Origin: an uncultured Sutterella sp. | GTDB lineage: Bacteria > Pseudomonadota > Gammaproteobacteria > Burkholderiales > Burkholderiaceae_F | Direction: 5' to 3' | Length of the DNA: 54,846 nt | Assembly: GCA_905202595.1 (NCBI GenBank) | Contig: CAJKSP010000012.1 | Span: 1-54,846 of the forward strand | Shown here: piece by piece, positions 32,863 through 41,509 of the stretch | Numbering within the stretch: the stretch's first letter is position 1 | How the letters are laid out: each line of letters starts with the position of its first letter | Position numbers and translations under genes: made by a program | The notes under the pieces: model-generated | Told to the model about the DNA's origin: nothing | The model's database searches: none | Seen by the model: the letters and a program-made list of their open reading frames with translations, nothing else

Positions 32863-34175
32863 TGGCTGACGTCATTCGCATGATTCCCAAGCGGCGCGTC
32901 GTCGTCACCGGCATGGCGGGCATCTCCCCGCTCGGCAACGACTGGGCCGCCGTTCGGAAAGCCCTTTGGAACAACGAGAGCGGCATCGTCCACATGGACG
33001 GCTGGGAGGCGCTCGAAGACCTCAATACCAAAGTAGCGGCGCCGGCCAAGCCTTTCGAGCTTGATCCGACAGCCTTTTCGAGAAAGCGCACGCGCTCCAT
33101 GGGACGGGTCGCCATCATGGCCGTCAAGACCGCCGGAGAAGCGCTTGCCGATGCCGGCCTTCTCGGAGACCCGGTTGTTCAGTCGCCGGCCATGGGCATT
33201 GCCTACGGCTCTTCTGCCGGACAGCCGTCAGCCGTCGCCGAACTCGCCCACCTCATTCTCACCAAAAGCTGCCGCGGCATTACGGCCACGACCTACGTGC
33301 GGATGATGTCGCATACGGCCCCGGTCAATATCGGCGTCTACTTCGGCTGCAAGGGCCGCATCATCACCACGTCTTCGGCCTGCACGTCAGGCTCGCAGGG
33401 CATCGGCTACGCCTATGAAGCCATTGCTTCCGGCAAGGAAGAGCTCATGATCGCCGGCGGCGCAGAAGAGCTCGATGCAACTGACGCCGCCATCTTCGAC
33501 ACGCTGTTCGCAACCTCCGTCCAGTACAACGATCGGCCGACGCACACGCCGCGTCCGTTCGACCGCGACCGCGACGGACTGGTCGTCGGCGAAGGCGCCG
33601 GCACGCTGATTCTCGAGTCGCTGGACCGCGCGCTCGCACGCGGCGCAAGGATCTACGCTGAAATTGAAGGATTCGGCACCAATTCCGACGGTTGCCACAT
33701 CACGACGCCGGCCTCCGAACAGATGGCGGGCGCCATGCGGCTTGCGCTTGCGGATGCCGGACTTCCGCCTGAGGCCATCGACCTCGTGAACGGCCACGGC
33801 ACGGCTACAGACCGCGGCGATGAGGCAGAATCGCATGCAACGTTCGAAGTCTTCGGCAGCCGCACGCCCTATACGACGTACAAAGGCCATATGGGGCATA
33901 CGCTCGGCGCCTGCGGCGCGCTTGAAGCCATCTTTTCTATTCGCGGCATGATCGACGGCTTTGCCTCGCCGGTGCTCAACCTCGAGCATCCCGATCCGGC
34001 CTGCGCGCCTCTCAACTTCGTGAGAGATGCCTGTCGGCCGCTCGAACAGCGCCGAATCATGAGCAACAACTTTGCCTTCGGCGGCATCAACACGAGTCTC
34101 ATCTTCCGACGTTGGCTGTCCGGCGATGAAGATCCCCGGCAGGCTTTCGCCGCGTGCGACTCGTCGGCACGCTGA
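32862..34175 (+). CDS. Beta-ketoacyl-ACP synthase (second ketosynthase, FabF-like)
   Basis: A 437-residue condensing enzyme, longer than the first. Cys174 (TSSACTSGSQGIGYA), His312 (NGHGTATDRGDEAE) and His346 (KGHMGHTLGACGALE, with Lys341) form a complete active site. RVVVTGMAGISPLGN near the start and NFAFGGINTSLIF at the end are characteristic of FabF and of ApeR-type enzymes. Two different ketosynthases within one short run suggests separate initiation and elongation, or KS pairing, as in aryl-polyene synthases. The ATG overlaps the ketoreductase stop, with GGAGGG upstream. The nearest family is inferred from the gene order as much as from sequence. Confidence 0.9.
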   Translation: MADVIRMIPKRRVVVTGMAGISPLGNDWAAVRKALWNNESGIVHMDGWEALEDLNTKVAAPAKPFELDPTAFSRKRTRSMGRVAIMAVKTAGEALADAGLLGDPVVQSPAMGIAYGSSAGQPSAVAELAHLILTKSCRGITATTYVRMMSHTAPVNIGVYFGCKGRIITTSSACTSGSQGIGYAYEAIASGKEELMIAGGAEELDATDAAIFDTLFATSVQYNDRPTHTPRPFDRDRDGLVVGEGAGTLILESLDRALARGARIYAEIEGFGTNSDGCHITTPASEQMAGAMRLALADAGLPPEAIDLVNGHGTATDRGDEAESHATFEVFGSRTPYTTYKGHMGHTLGACGALEAIFSIRGMIDGFASPVLNLEHPDPACAPLNFVRDACRPLEQRRIMSNNFAFGGINTSLIFRRWLSGDEDPRQAFAACDSSAR

Positions 34176-34220
34176 GCGGCCTTGAAAGCATTGATGCCTG
34201 GAACGAAGGAAAACGCGCTG

Positions 34221-35165
34221 ATGTCGTCCGCCTCGCTTCACGCCGGTCCCTTTCCCTGCGGGTTTGCCCTGCGCAACGGGAGTCCTCTTGCCTTTTGCGA
34301 AGCCGCAGCTGCAATCGACCCCGCGTCGGCCGAGCTCGATCTTGCCGCCGATGCGCTCCTCCATCCCGACCCCCTCGGGAAGGGGCCGAGCGCGCTCATC
34401 CTCGCCGCCCCGCATGCGGGCATCCTGACGCCAGAAGACGAAGCGCGCTGCCAAGCGCTCCTGCCCGCAGCGATGAAGCGCCGCCTAGCGGCCTTTTCGA
34501 ACCTCAGGCGGCGGGAGCAGAGCCTTCGCGTCCGTCTTCTCGCACTCGTTCTTGCGAGCCGGATCCTTGAGCGCAAGCCCGCTCTGGAGCTGCGCGAAGA
34601 GCCGCCCTACGGCCCAGTCCTCTTCGATGCTGCTGCGGGGCGTGCCGCCGCTTGGCTGACGCTCGCCCACTGCCCGGGCGCATCGGCTGCAGCGCTTTCC
34701 CTGCGCCCCATGGGCATCGACATTGAACAGCCCCGTCCCGTAGCGCGTCTGGCAGCCGTAGCCGCCTACGCCTACGGCGACGACGCCGGCCAAGCCTTTG
34801 CGTCCTGGTCGCAGACCGTGCCCTCTCAGGAAGCCGAAGAAGCTTTCTTTGCGCTTTGGGGCGCCAAAGAGGGGGAAGTGAAGATCAATCGCGGCGCTAG
34901 CGAAAGCCTTCGCCGGGCGCAGGTTCGGATCGCGCCGAGCGCCGGGCTGCAGCACGCGCCCTGGCGTTTGGAGGCGCTTGATGCCGTGGGCGGCGACGTG
35001 CCGCTGCATTTCTTCCATGCGGCAGGAAGCTTCGTCACGACGCTCGGTCCGGAAAGCCGCCTAACTCCGGGCGCACCAGCCGCTTTCGCTCTAAGCGCCG
35101 AAGGGGCCACGCCGGCAGCGCTCCTTGATGCGCTCGAAAGCCGGCTTTGCTGCCGGCGCCGGTAA
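34221..35165 (+). CDS. 4'-phosphopantetheinyl transferase-like protein
   Basis: A 314-residue two-lobe transferase of the Sfp type, which loads the phosphopantetheine arm onto carrier proteins. The second lobe has M-G-I-D167-I-E169 (magnesium-binding) and the helix F-F-A-L-W213-x-x-K216-E217-x-x-x-K, the WxxKE(A/S)xxK signature. The first lobe contains AAAWLTLAHCPGASAAAL, in which a His replaces the usual SHS start. It would activate an acyl carrier protein for the ketosynthases upstream, but no carrier gene is seen in the window. The ATG used has AAGGA about 11 bases upstream; in-frame TTG and ATG options lie 39 and 27 bases earlier. Confidence 0.82.
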   Translation: MSSASLHAGPFPCGFALRNGSPLAFCEAAAAIDPASAELDLAADALLHPDPLGKGPSALILAAPHAGILTPEDEARCQALLPAAMKRRLAAFSNLRRREQSLRVRLLALVLASRILERKPALELREEPPYGPVLFDAAAGRAAAWLTLAHCPGASAAALSLRPMGIDIEQPRPVARLAAVAAYAYGDDAGQAFASWSQTVPSQEAEEAFFALWGAKEGEVKINRGASESLRRAQVRIAPSAGLQHAPWRLEALDAVGGDVPLHFFHAAGSFVTTLGPESRLTPGAPAAFALSAEGATPAALLDALESRLCCRRR

Positions 35166-35209
35166 GCGGTCAATTTCCCATTTCATCTTTTTGCCACCAG
35201 CTCGCTCTC

Positions 35210-36292
35210 ATGACACGGACTCGCCATTCAGCATTTCTGCAAACGCTCTTTGACGCTCAGGCAATCGCTTTCGCGCCCTTCATCTTCAAAGCCGCTTCCT
35301 TTGCGCTGAAGACAGGGCTCCTGGAAGGAATCGTTCATGAGCCGGGCCTCACGTCCGACGCGTGGGCCGGCCGTCTTGGACTCACCCGCTATGCGGTCGG
35401 CATGACGGTCGATCTGCTCGTGCCCGCCCGCATCCTGACGCGCGCCGCCGACGGCAGCCTTTCGGCCACGCCGGTCGGCGAATGCTTGGCGCTCGACGAC
35501 ATGACGCGCGCGAACTTCCTGTTTTCCGACGACGTGAATTTTGCAGGTCTCGCGCATGCAGATGAAGCGCTCCGCGAAGGCAGACCCGCAGGTCTAGCCG
35601 CCTTCTCGAAGGACTGGAAGACCATTTATCCCCATCTGCCCGAACTCCCGCAGGATGCCAAAGCGTCGTGGTTCCGATTCGATCACTTTCACAGCGACCG
35701 CGCCTACGAGGCTGCGCTCGAAATCCTCGCCTCCGCCTTTCCCGAAAAGCCAGAAGGGCCGACGCGCCTGGCCGATATCGGCGGCAATACGGGCCGATTC
35801 TCCGCCGCCTTCCTGCGGCGCTTCCCTCGGGCGACCGCTGTTCTGGTCGATCTGCCTGCCGAAACCGAAGCGCTGGCAGGAAGAAGCGAACTCGCCGATG
35901 TGCTCCCTCGGCTGAGCGCCGCTTCCATCGACTGGCTCACGCCGGCGCCGCTTGAAGGCACCGACGGCTGCGACTTGTACTGGATGAGTCAGTTTCTCGA
36001 CTGCTTCAGCTTCGAAGAGGCTGCAAGCATTCTCAAGCGAACGGCGGCCGCCATGGCCGACGGCGCCAAACTCGCTGTCCTTGAGCCCCTCGTCGACGAG
36101 CAGCGCCATCCAGCCGCAGAGATTTCTCTTGCCGCAACGAGCCTTTACTTCGCGGTCATGGCCAACGGCAACTCGCGCTTCTTCAAGGGCGCGGAAATCC
36201 GAACGCTTTTTGCCGAATCGGGCTTTGCCGTCGAAAGCGAACATCCCAATCTCGGCATCAGCCACACGCTTTTCGTACTGACGAAGGCATAG
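35210..36292 (+). CDS. SAM-dependent O-methyltransferase-like protein
   Basis: A 360-residue protein of the class that methylates small molecules (Methyltransf_2-like). A winged-helix dimerisation domain fills about residues 20-110 (FKAASFALKTGLLEGI, LGLTRYAVGMTVDLLVPARIL). A Rossmann domain follows, with the SAM motif LADIGGNTGRFSAAFLRRFP and VLVDLPAE. A later DLYWMSQFLDCFSFEEAASILKR corresponds to the catalytic helix region, though the canonical His-Glu pair is not obvious (FLDCFS rather than VLHDW). It closes the biosynthetic run, 44 bases after the transferase gene. Aryl-polyene and flexirubin clusters often carry a ring methyltransferase, which this resembles in size and position. Confidence 0.82.
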   Translation: MTRTRHSAFLQTLFDAQAIAFAPFIFKAASFALKTGLLEGIVHEPGLTSDAWAGRLGLTRYAVGMTVDLLVPARILTRAADGSLSATPVGECLALDDMTRANFLFSDDVNFAGLAHADEALREGRPAGLAAFSKDWKTIYPHLPELPQDAKASWFRFDHFHSDRAYEAALEILASAFPEKPEGPTRLADIGGNTGRFSAAFLRRFPRATAVLVDLPAETEALAGRSELADVLPRLSAASIDWLTPAPLEGTDGCDLYWMSQFLDCFSFEEAASILKRTAAAMADGAKLAVLEPLVDEQRHPAAEISLAATSLYFAVMANGNSRFFKGAEIRTLFAESGFAVESEHPNLGISHTLFVLTKA

Positions 36293-36615
36293 CATGCCTT
36301 TTGCTCTTTCGAGGCGCTGACATTGCCTTCGCGCTGAGACAAATTCGCCCAGCATCGGCCTTTTTGCCGCACGCCTTGCCAAGCAACAAGCGGAAACATT
36401 CTTATCCCTATGCCGCAGGCATAGACGAGTACCTGCAGTCTTCCTGATTAGAACTACCTATCCCTTCGGCCTATCGATTTTTAGGCCGGCTGAACCGTAA
36501 CATGCCCTTTAAGCAGACCGGCTTCAACTAGCACAAAGCGCTGTCGAAGGACAGCTTTGCCTTCTGCAGGCTTTCGTGCCCGCCGGCGCAGCATTTACAA
36601 AATGGAGGCACTTTT
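36293..36615. other. Intergenic region after the biosynthetic run, no gene
   Basis: These 323 bases hold no supported coding region. CGGCCTA (36467-36473) pairs with TAGGCCG (36482-36488) around a T-rich loop. No good T-tail follows, so it is a weak candidate terminator or leader hairpin. The aldehyde dehydrogenase has a GGAGG ribosome site at 36603-36607 and probably its own promoter upstream. Confidence 0.45.
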
Positions 36616-38091
36616 ATGGGCAGCTTCATTAAGGACCGCTACGGTCTTCTCATCAACGGCGAATGGGTCGATGCAGAAGGCGGAAAGACTTTCGACACGT
36701 TTAATCCGGCTACGGGCGAAAAGCTTTCCACCTGCGCCGACGCTTCGGCAGCCGACGTTGACCGCGCGGTAAAGGCCGCTCGCACCGCATTCCCTGCCTG
36801 GGCAGCGAAGTCCGCCGCCGAGCGCGCAGCCGTTCTTCTCAAGATCGCTGACAAGATTGACGAGCGCGCCAAGGAGCTCGCTGCCGTCGAGACCATGGAC
36901 AACGGCAAGCCGATCCGCGAAACGACGCTCGTAGACGTGCCGCTCTCCTCCGACCACTTCCGCTACTTTGCCGGCTGCCTGCGCGCTGACGAAGGCGAAG
37001 CGACGATGATCGACGAAAACACGCTCTCGATCATTCTTCGCGAACCGATCGGCGTCGTAGGACAGATCATTCCCTGGAACTTCCCGCTCCTCATGGGCGC
37101 CTGGAAAATCGCCCCGGCTCTTGCCGCCGGCAACACGATCGTCATCAAGAGCTCGTCCTCGACGCCGCTCTCGCTCCTCGTGCTCGGCGAAATTCTTTCG
37201 GAATGCCTGCCGGCCGGCGTCGTGAACATCATCACGGGGCGCGGCAGCACGACGGGCCAGTACATGCTCGACCACCCGGGCTTCGACAAGCTCGCCTTTA
37301 CGGGCTCGACCGAAGTCGGCTACTCTGTGGCTGAAGCCGCTGCAAAGCGCCTCATCCCGTCGACGCTCGAGCTCGGCGGCAAGTCGGCCAACATCTACTT
37401 CGACGACTGCCAGATGGACAAGGCGATCGAAGGCGCGCAGATCGGCATCCTCTTCAATCAGGGCCAGGTCTGCTGCGCAGGCTCCCGCATCTTTGTGCAG
37501 GAAGGCATCTACGACGAATTCGTCGGCAAGCTTGTCGAAGCCTTCAAGGCCGTCAAGCAGGGCGACCCGATGAAGATGGACACGCAGATCGGCAGCCAGA
37601 TCAACGAGCGGCAGCTCCAGAAGATCCTCGGCTGGGTTGAAGAAGCCAAGGCCGAAGGCGCTACGGTTGCCGTCGGCGGCGAGCGCGCCAAGATTCCGGG
37701 CTTTGAAAAGGGCGCCTTCATGCAGCCCACGCTCCTTACGAACGTCACGAACGACATGAAGGTCGCGCAGCAGGAAATCTTCGGACCGGTCGCCGTCGTC
37801 ATCAAGTTCAAGACCGAGGACGAAGTCATCGCCATGGCGAACGACTCTGAGTACGGCCTGGGCGGGGCTGTTTGGACTCGCGACATCAACCGCGCGCTGC
37901 GAGTCGCCCGCGCCGTGCGCACGGGACGCATGTGGGTCAACACCTACAACGAACTCCCGGCTCATACGCCGTTCGGCGGCTACAAGAAGTCCGGCATCGG
38001 CCGCGAGACCCACAAGGTCATCCTCGACCACTACAGCCAGATGAAGAACATCTACATTTCTCTCTCGGAACAGAAGCGCGGCTTCTTCTGA
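36616..38091 (+). CDS. NAD(P)-dependent aldehyde dehydrogenase
   Basis: A 491-residue class 1/2-type aldehyde dehydrogenase that oxidises an aldehyde to the acid in the cytoplasm. Key residues are visible: Asn155 (IIPWNFP), Lys178 (TIVIKSS), general base Glu252 (LELGGKSAN) and catalytic Cys286 (NQGQVCCAGS). IFGPVAVVIKFKTEDEVIAMAND and PFGGYKKSGIGRE follow in order. The overall pattern (VGQIIPWNFPLLMGAWK) is like ExaC/AcoD enzymes that handle acetaldehyde and small aldehydes. The ATG at MGSFIKDRYG is preceded by GGAGG. It stands alone, so the substrate is unknown. Confidence 0.95.
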   Translation: MGSFIKDRYGLLINGEWVDAEGGKTFDTFNPATGEKLSTCADASAADVDRAVKAARTAFPAWAAKSAAERAAVLLKIADKIDERAKELAAVETMDNGKPIRETTLVDVPLSSDHFRYFAGCLRADEGEATMIDENTLSIILREPIGVVGQIIPWNFPLLMGAWKIAPALAAGNTIVIKSSSSTPLSLLVLGEILSECLPAGVVNIITGRGSTTGQYMLDHPGFDKLAFTGSTEVGYSVAEAAAKRLIPSTLELGGKSANIYFDDCQMDKAIEGAQIGILFNQGQVCCAGSRIFVQEGIYDEFVGKLVEAFKAVKQGDPMKMDTQIGSQINERQLQKILGWVEEAKAEGATVAVGGERAKIPGFEKGAFMQPTLLTNVTNDMKVAQQEIFGPVAVVIKFKTEDEVIAMANDSEYGLGGAVWTRDINRALRVARAVRTGRMWVNTYNELPAHTPFGGYKKSGIGRETHKVILDHYSQMKNIYISLSEQKRGFF

Positions 38092-38401
38092 TCCCACCCA
38101 TCGCGCTGATGCGTCTGCGCTCGCCGCCAGGCTACAGCAGACGCATTTGCGCTAAGCCAAAATGCGCGAGACAGCACAAAACCGCTTTTTGTGGTAAAAA
38201 TCGTTTTCTCGCGCACCGCAATGCTCGGCGACGCCCTTTCCCTCTCAGGAAAGATTCAGGCACGCCGGGCTTTTTTGTTTCCGCTGCACGCATCTGCTCA
38301 GAGAACAGTTGGGCGGGCCGTCCATCAAGACGGCACCGCCCTGAGCCCTTTTGTTCTCTTCGAAAACGACAATCCGCTATTTATTAGGAGGCTCTTCACC
38401 G
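38092..38401. other. Intergenic region with hairpin, upstream of the YczE-type gene
   Basis: No coding region is supported in these 310 bases. ATGCGTCTGC (38109-38118) pairs perfectly with GCAGACGCAT (38137-38146) just after the dehydrogenase stop. The tail TTGCGC is poor, so it may be a weak terminator. The end of the region carries an AGGAGG ribosome site for the next gene. Confidence 0.5.
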
Positions 38402-39040
38402 ATGGCGATTCGAATGCTCATCTTCTTCTTCGGACTTTGCATGCTGTCTCTCGGCATTTCCGTGGTGACGCATGCGGAGCTCGGAACCGGCACTGTCAGT
38501 TCCGTCGCCATCGTCATGAACAAAGCCACGGGCCTCTCGATGGGCCTCTACGTCTTTGCGACCAACGCCTTCTTCTTCATTCTGCAGATCATCGTCGACC
38601 CCACCAAAATTCTCCAGAAAGCTCTTCGGCAGCTGCCGATCTGCGCCTGCTTCGGCTTCATCTTCGACATTGCCTATTGGCTCACGAGCGGACTGCAGGC
38701 CGAAAGCTACATCGGCCGTCTCGGATTCGTGGCGCTCGGCGTCTGCGGCACGGGGCTCGGCATCGCTTCCATGGTCTTCGCGCGCATTGCCATCCTCCCG
38801 CTGGAAGGCGTAGTGCTCGCGGTGCTCGGCCGCTGGGGCGGCTCATTCGGCACGCTGCGCATGGGCGTCGACGTCATCATCGTCACCACCGCCATCGTGC
38901 TCTCGCTGATTTTCTTCGGCACGATCGTCGGCATCCGAGAAGGCACGCTGATCACGGCACTCTGCTCTGGCCCGACTGCCAAGCAGTTCCTGAGAATTTG
39001 GGGCAAGCTGATGCCGAAGTACCGCGTGGTCGACGACTAA
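38402..39040 (+). CDS. YczE/YitT-type integral membrane protein
   Basis: A 212-residue membrane protein with about five hydrophobic helices. MAIRMLIFFFGLCMLSLGISVVTHAELGTGTVSSVAIV is the opening of the YczE/YyaS/DUF6198 family, followed by LQIIVDPTKILQKALRQLPICACFGFIFD. The GRWGGSFGTLRMGVDV segment is also typical. Members are found in many gut bacteria, and their function is not established; no transport motif is clear. The start rests on AGGAGG nine bases upstream of the ATG; a longer reading of 17 codons has no site. It is followed by a good terminator and is transcribed alone. Confidence 0.8.
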   Translation: MAIRMLIFFFGLCMLSLGISVVTHAELGTGTVSSVAIVMNKATGLSMGLYVFATNAFFFILQIIVDPTKILQKALRQLPICACFGFIFDIAYWLTSGLQAESYIGRLGFVALGVCGTGLGIASMVFARIAILPLEGVVLAVLGRWGGSFGTLRMGVDVIIVTTAIVLSLIFFGTIVGIREGTLITALCSGPTAKQFLRIWGKLMPKYRVVDD

Positions 39041-39065
39041 GCATCCAACTCGCCTTTTCATAACG

Positions 39066-39104
39066 AAAGGGACGGCCTCGAAGGAGGCCGCCCCTTTCTT
39101 TTTT
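39066..39104 (+). terminator. Rho-independent terminator of the YczE-type gene
   Basis: AAAGGG-AC-GGCCTC pairs with GAGGCC-GC-CCCTTT around a GAAG-type loop (stem within 39066-39097, one two-base mismatch). It is followed by a CTTTTTT tail. It also lies beyond the end of the convergent LysR gene. Confidence 0.9.
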
Positions 39105-39147
39105 ACCGGCGGCGACGATCATCTTCCGCCTGCTTTGACGCCGGCAC

Positions 39148-40071
39148 TCAGAAGCTCATCGATTTCGTCTCGCCGTCCATATCGAACGGATGCTTCGCAG
39201 CATAGCGGCGGCAGAGATTCATCCAGTCGCGAACATCCTCCGAGAGATATTTGTCGCGCTGGTGGCAGAAGGTGAACTGGCGGCGGAAGCGATCGGGAAG
39301 CTCAACCTGCGAGAGGAAGCGGCCGTAGTACGGATCTTCAAGCACGCGATGCGAAATGTAGGTGAGGCCGAGCCCCTGAAGCACCGATCGGATGAGCGCA
39401 TCAAAGGAATTAATTTCAGCGGCAAGCGAGACGCTCGAGAGCTTCTGGCGCAGCTGCGTATCGAAGAAGTTTCTCGATGACGAGCCCTCTTCCCGAAGAA
39501 TCCAGTGAACGCCTTCAAGCTCGCTGTAATCGACGCGGCGGCCCGTCAAAGGATGCTCCTTCGGCGCCACGACCACCATTTCGTCTTCCATCCAGGGTTC
39601 GGTCACCAGATTAGGATCCGTCACCGGTCCCTCGATCAGCGCCGTATCGAGCTCAAAGCGCGAAAGCTTGTCGGCGATGATGTGCGTATTGGCAATTTCA
39701 GGCATCGGGAGCCAGCCCTTTTCATCCTCGAAGCTGCGCAGCAGCTCGGCAAGCATGAAGGTGCCGATAGTGCGCGTGCAGCCGACGCGGAACTGACTGA
39801 AGCGCTTTTCGGCGCGGAAGAGCTCCGTAATGTCATTGGCTCGATTCACCATCTCGTCCGCCTGCGGCATCAGACGGCGGCCTTCAGCTGTGAGATAGAT
39901 CCTGCCCCGATTGCGATCGAAGAGCCGTACATGCAGCCTCGACTCCAGCTCAGCGAGCGCTTGGGAAACAGCGCTCTTGCTCATGGAGAGGGCTTCGGCC
40001 GCAGCGCCGACGTTTTCCGTCTTGGCAATCGCGAGGAAGACCTGCATCTGACGAAGAGTAATGGCGATCAA
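39148..40071 (-). CDS. LysR-family transcriptional regulator
   Basis: A 307-residue LysR regulator. The N-terminal winged HTH (ITLRQMQVFLAIAKTENVG, then AAAEALSMSKSAVSQALAELE) is followed by the helical linker and a periplasmic-binding-type co-inducer domain. FRVGCTRTIGTFMLAELL, DTALIEGPVTDPNLVTEPW and EEGSSSRNFFD mark its sub-domains. The start is a TTG, chosen because GGAGAG lies seven bases upstream and the family opens with -ITLRQ-; an upstream TTG is the alternative. It is divergent from a TDT-family transporter over a 364-base spacer, the classic position of a LysR protein and its target. The inducer is unknown. Confidence 0.9.
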   Translation of the reverse strand: MIAITLRQMQVFLAIAKTENVGAAAEALSMSKSAVSQALAELESRLHVRLFDRNRGRIYLTAEGRRLMPQADEMVNRANDITELFRAEKRFSQFRVGCTRTIGTFMLAELLRSFEDEKGWLPMPEIANTHIIADKLSRFELDTALIEGPVTDPNLVTEPWMEDEMVVVAPKEHPLTGRRVDYSELEGVHWILREEGSSSRNFFDTQLRQKLSSVSLAAEINSFDALIRSVLQGLGLTYISHRVLEDPYYGRFLSQVELPDRFRRQFTFCHQRDKYLSEDVRDWMNLCRRYAAKHPFDMDGETKSMSF

Positions 40072-40435
40072 TTTTTTTCTCTCCCTAGAGAACAAGAGCG
40101 CTGCTCAAAGCCGCGCTCCAGCCGCCGGCCTGCGATGAAGCATGAGGCCGTGCGATGCGCCTTTTCTTTTGTTTATATTTTCAAAACGGCGACTTTACAT
40201 TATTCATATCAGTCGAACAGCATGCAAGGCCGTCAACGGGAGGGTTTACCACAAGCATCTGTTCGATTCTTCGAAACGTTATTATTTTAACAGTTCGATA
40301 TTTATTGACACTTGGGCGCCCTTTCCCGCTAGAATGCCCGTTCCCCCGCCGAGCACCCCAAGCTTGCACACGAGCGCAGCGCGCTCCTCTAGAACGGCTC
40401 GGCTTGCCCTTCTACTTTTTTCCCTGCACCGCAGC
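40072..40435 (+). promoter_or_regulatory. Divergent LysR/TDT control region with predicted promoter
   Basis: No gene is supported here. For the plus strand, TTGACA (40305-40310) and TAGAAT (40330-40335), 19 bases apart, form a likely promoter, longer than ideal by two. The region from 40160 to 40310 is clearly AT-rich. LysR proteins usually bind T-N11-A sites in such spacers. No single one could be chosen with confidence. Confidence 0.5.
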
Positions 40436-41413
40436 ATGTCTTTCCGTACGCTTCACTACAGGTTCCGCGGGCTGCCCACGCCGATGGCCGGCTTGGCGCT
40501 CGGCATAGCAAGCCTCGGCTGGTGCGCCGAGAATGCCCTGCCTCTCGGCGGATGGGGGCAGACAGCCGGCGCGCTCGTCGCCGCCGCGCTTCTTGCGCTC
40601 CTGCTCGTCCGCTACGTATTTCACCCGGACAGCCTTTTCAAGGATCTGGCGCACCCCGTGCTCGGCAGCATCGTGCCGACATTCGCGATGACGCTGATGG
40701 TGATTTCGCGCGCGCTGCACGATGTGCTGCCGAACGGCTCGGCCACGCTCTGGTGCTTTGCCGTCGGCCTGCACCTCGCCGCCTTGGCCGTCTTCTGCCG
40801 CAACCGGCTGCGCGAAAAAATCCTGCCCAACATGGTGCCGTCGTGGTTCGTGCCGCCAGTAGGCATCATTGTGGCCGACGTCACCTTTCCCGGCGTTGCT
40901 ACGCTCGAGCCCATCGCGCTTGCGCTTCTTGCGATCGGCATGTGCGCCTATGCCGTGATGCTGCCGGTGATGCTCTACAGGCTCATCTTCGGCGACGAAG
41001 TGCCGAACGGCGCAAAGCCGACCATCGCCATCATGGCAGCCCCGGCATCGCTCTCGCTTGCCGGCTATCTGACGGTGGTGAAGGAGCCTTCGCTTCTTAT
41101 CGTGGGACTTCTCTTCGGCATTGCCGTTCTCATGACGGTGGCAATCTACTTCTGCTTCTGGCGCCTTCTGCGCCTGCAGTTCTCGCCGGGCTATGCCGCA
41201 TTCACGTTCCCGATGGCTATCGGCGCCACGGCGCTCTACAAGCTCTCGGCGCTCGCGGCGCGCTTCCCCGGCGGCGACATCTACGCGGAGCAGCTCCGGA
41301 TCATGGCTCATGTCGAGCTCGGCATTGCCGCCGCTGTGATCCTTTACGTCTTCGTGCTTTACATGAAGAATCTTCGGACCTTTATGCAAGCGGATCCGGT
41401 TCTCCGCCGATAA
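40436..41413 (+). CDS. TDT-family (TehA/SLAC1-type) transporter
   Basis: A 325-residue membrane protein with about ten helices. MSFRTLHYRFRGLPTPMAGLALGIASLGWCAE is the TDT-family opening (GLPTPMAGLALGI). VLGSIVPTFAMTLMVIS and FAVGLHLAALAVFC continue the helical repeat, and FTFPMAIGATALYKLSAL is also a family segment (FTFPxA). TehA-type proteins form pH-responsive anion channels or tellurite exporters, so an anion is the probable cargo, unspecific beyond that. The ATG at MSFRTL fits the family; longer readings overlap promoter DNA. It is the likely target of the divergent LysR regulator and is followed by a hairpin with a TTGTCTT tail. Confidence 0.88.
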   Translation: MSFRTLHYRFRGLPTPMAGLALGIASLGWCAENALPLGGWGQTAGALVAAALLALLLVRYVFHPDSLFKDLAHPVLGSIVPTFAMTLMVISRALHDVLPNGSATLWCFAVGLHLAALAVFCRNRLREKILPNMVPSWFVPPVGIIVADVTFPGVATLEPIALALLAIGMCAYAVMLPVMLYRLIFGDEVPNGAKPTIAIMAAPASLSLAGYLTVVKEPSLLIVGLLFGIAVLMTVAIYFCFWRLLRLQFSPGYAAFTFPMAIGATALYKLSALAARFPGGDIYAEQLRIMAHVELGIAAAVILYVFVLYMKNLRTFMQADPVLRR

Positions 41414-41463
41414 GCAGCCCTTCCCTGCGCTGCGGCTTCGTCCGCAGCGGCCGGACGAACGTC

Positions 41464-41503
41464 AAGCCCGGGAGAGCGTCTCTGCGCCTTCCGGGCTTTG
41501 TCT
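41464..41503 (+). terminator. Terminator-like hairpin after the TDT transporter
   Basis: AAGCCCGG (41464-41471) pairs with CCGGGCTT (41491-41498). A short TTGTCTT tail follows on the plus strand, just before the convergent oxidase-like gene ends. Confidence 0.6.
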
Positions 41504-41509
41504 TGCCAG

